From Ramlibacter sp. (lineage in GTDB: Bacteria; Pseudomonadota; Gammaproteobacteria; Burkholderiales; Burkholderiaceae_C), in the NCBI GenBank assembly GCA_019449555.1, contig JAGRPN010000253.1:1-39470 (forward strand): a stretch of 39,470 bases of DNA. Reading direction: 5' to 3'. Shown here piece by piece: positions 39,203 to 39,470 of the stretch (its first letter is position 1; each line of letters opens with the position of its first letter). Made by a program: the position numbers and the translations under genes. Under the pieces are notes generated by a model, which searched no databases, had not been told where the DNA came from, and was given only the letters and a program-made list of their open reading frames with translations.

Positions 39203-39232
39203 GAAAAAGCACCGCCTGGGCGGTGCTTTTTC
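39203..39232 (-). terminator. Strong intrinsic terminator between rpoZ and spoT
   Basis: GAAAAAGCACCGC (39203-39215) pairs over 13 bp with GCGGTGCTTTTTC (39220-39232), 4-nt loop. Reading leftward, it is followed by T-rich pairing in the stem; with A and T runs on both sides it can work in both directions. It sits 25 bp after rpoZ and 45 bp before the spoT start. Confidence 0.93.
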
Positions 39233-39256
39233 AGGACAAAAGGCCCCGGAAAGGGC

Positions 39257-39460
39257 TCAACCGGGCACTTTCTTAAGCATTTCCAGCCCGATTTTGCCTT
39301 GGGCGATCTCACGCAGGGCGGTCACGCCGGGCTTGTTCTTGCTCTCGATCTTGGGCGCGTGACCCTGGCTCAGCATGCGGGCGCGGTAAGTGGCGGCCAG
39401 GACGAGCTGGAAGCGGTTGGGGATGTGCTGCAGACAATCTTCGACGGTAATGCGGGCCAT
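39257..39460 (-). CDS. rpoZ: DNA-directed RNA polymerase omega subunit
   Basis: 67 residues, complete, from the ATG at 39460: [33 protein letters not shown] ... [18 protein letters not shown]. This is the standard omega sequence; the subunit latches the beta' C-terminus and links RNA polymerase to (p)ppGpp binding. The partner gene gmk would be expected just outside the right edge. spoT follows after the terminator. Confidence 0.97.
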   Translation of the reverse strand: MARITVEDCLQHIPNRFQLVLAATYRARMLSQGHAPKIESKNKPGVTALREIAQGKIGLEMLKKVPG

Positions 39461-39470
39461 GGGAATCTCC

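Overview
The window is GC-rich DNA of a betaproteobacterium, most likely order Burkholderiales (Comamonadaceae-like). This rests on the rpoZ-spoT order at the right end, a Tat-dependent nosZ with nosR, and the general protein repertoire. No insertion sequences, CRISPR arrays or phage genes were seen. One tRNA-Arg(ACG) is present.

Layout. (1) 1-3953: the 5' end of a two-partner-secretion exoprotein running off the left edge, a hydroxyacid-oxoacid transhydrogenase, small envelope or hypothetical proteins and a universal stress protein. (2) 4210-13096, the most unusual part: a tightly coupled seven-gene leftward operon. In transcription order it encodes a corrinoid protein, a UroD-family methyltransferase, a MetH-activation-domain-like protein, a RACo-like [2Fe-2S]/ASKHA corrinoid reactivase, a pterin methyltransferase, an amidohydrolase and a MetV-MetF-type methylenetetrahydrofolate reductase. 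A MarR-family gene precedes it. Two related palindromes, one at the operon promoter and one at the marR promoter, look like the MarR operators. Together the genes describe a complete route that removes a methyl group from an unknown donor, passes it through a corrinoid to tetrahydrofolate and oxidises it to methylene-THF. The gene content resembles the chloromethane (cmu) clusters of methylotrophs, but with the CmuA-like protein split in two.

(3) 13112-18299: two c-type cytochrome genes, one with an ethylbenzene-dehydrogenase-like haem domain, preceded by a good sigma-54 promoter and TGTCA/TGACA repeats. Next come an NtrC-type response regulator and a membrane histidine kinase. The kinase promoter carries an excellent FNR/DNR box, so a cascade low O2 (or NO) -> two-component system -> sigma-54 -> cytochromes can be read from the sequence. 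(4) 18445-26160: CBS-domain protein, tRNA-Arg, isoprenylcysteine-methyltransferase-like protein, then a group linked to cyclic-di-GMP: an orphan BcsB-like protein, a single-domain receiver, a PAS-GGDEF-EAL protein and a truncated kinase-like protein.

(5) 26392-36859: greB, a lipoprotein cytochrome c, then nosZ-nosR-nosD-nosF-nosY-nosL-apbE (nosX), a complete nitrous oxide reductase operon with a probable NsrR site in front of nosZ. (6) 36888-39460: spoT, a strong intrinsic terminator and rpoZ.

Overall: a facultatively denitrifying aerobe with C1/methyl-transfer capability. All functional calls come from reading motifs by eye; no database search was run.
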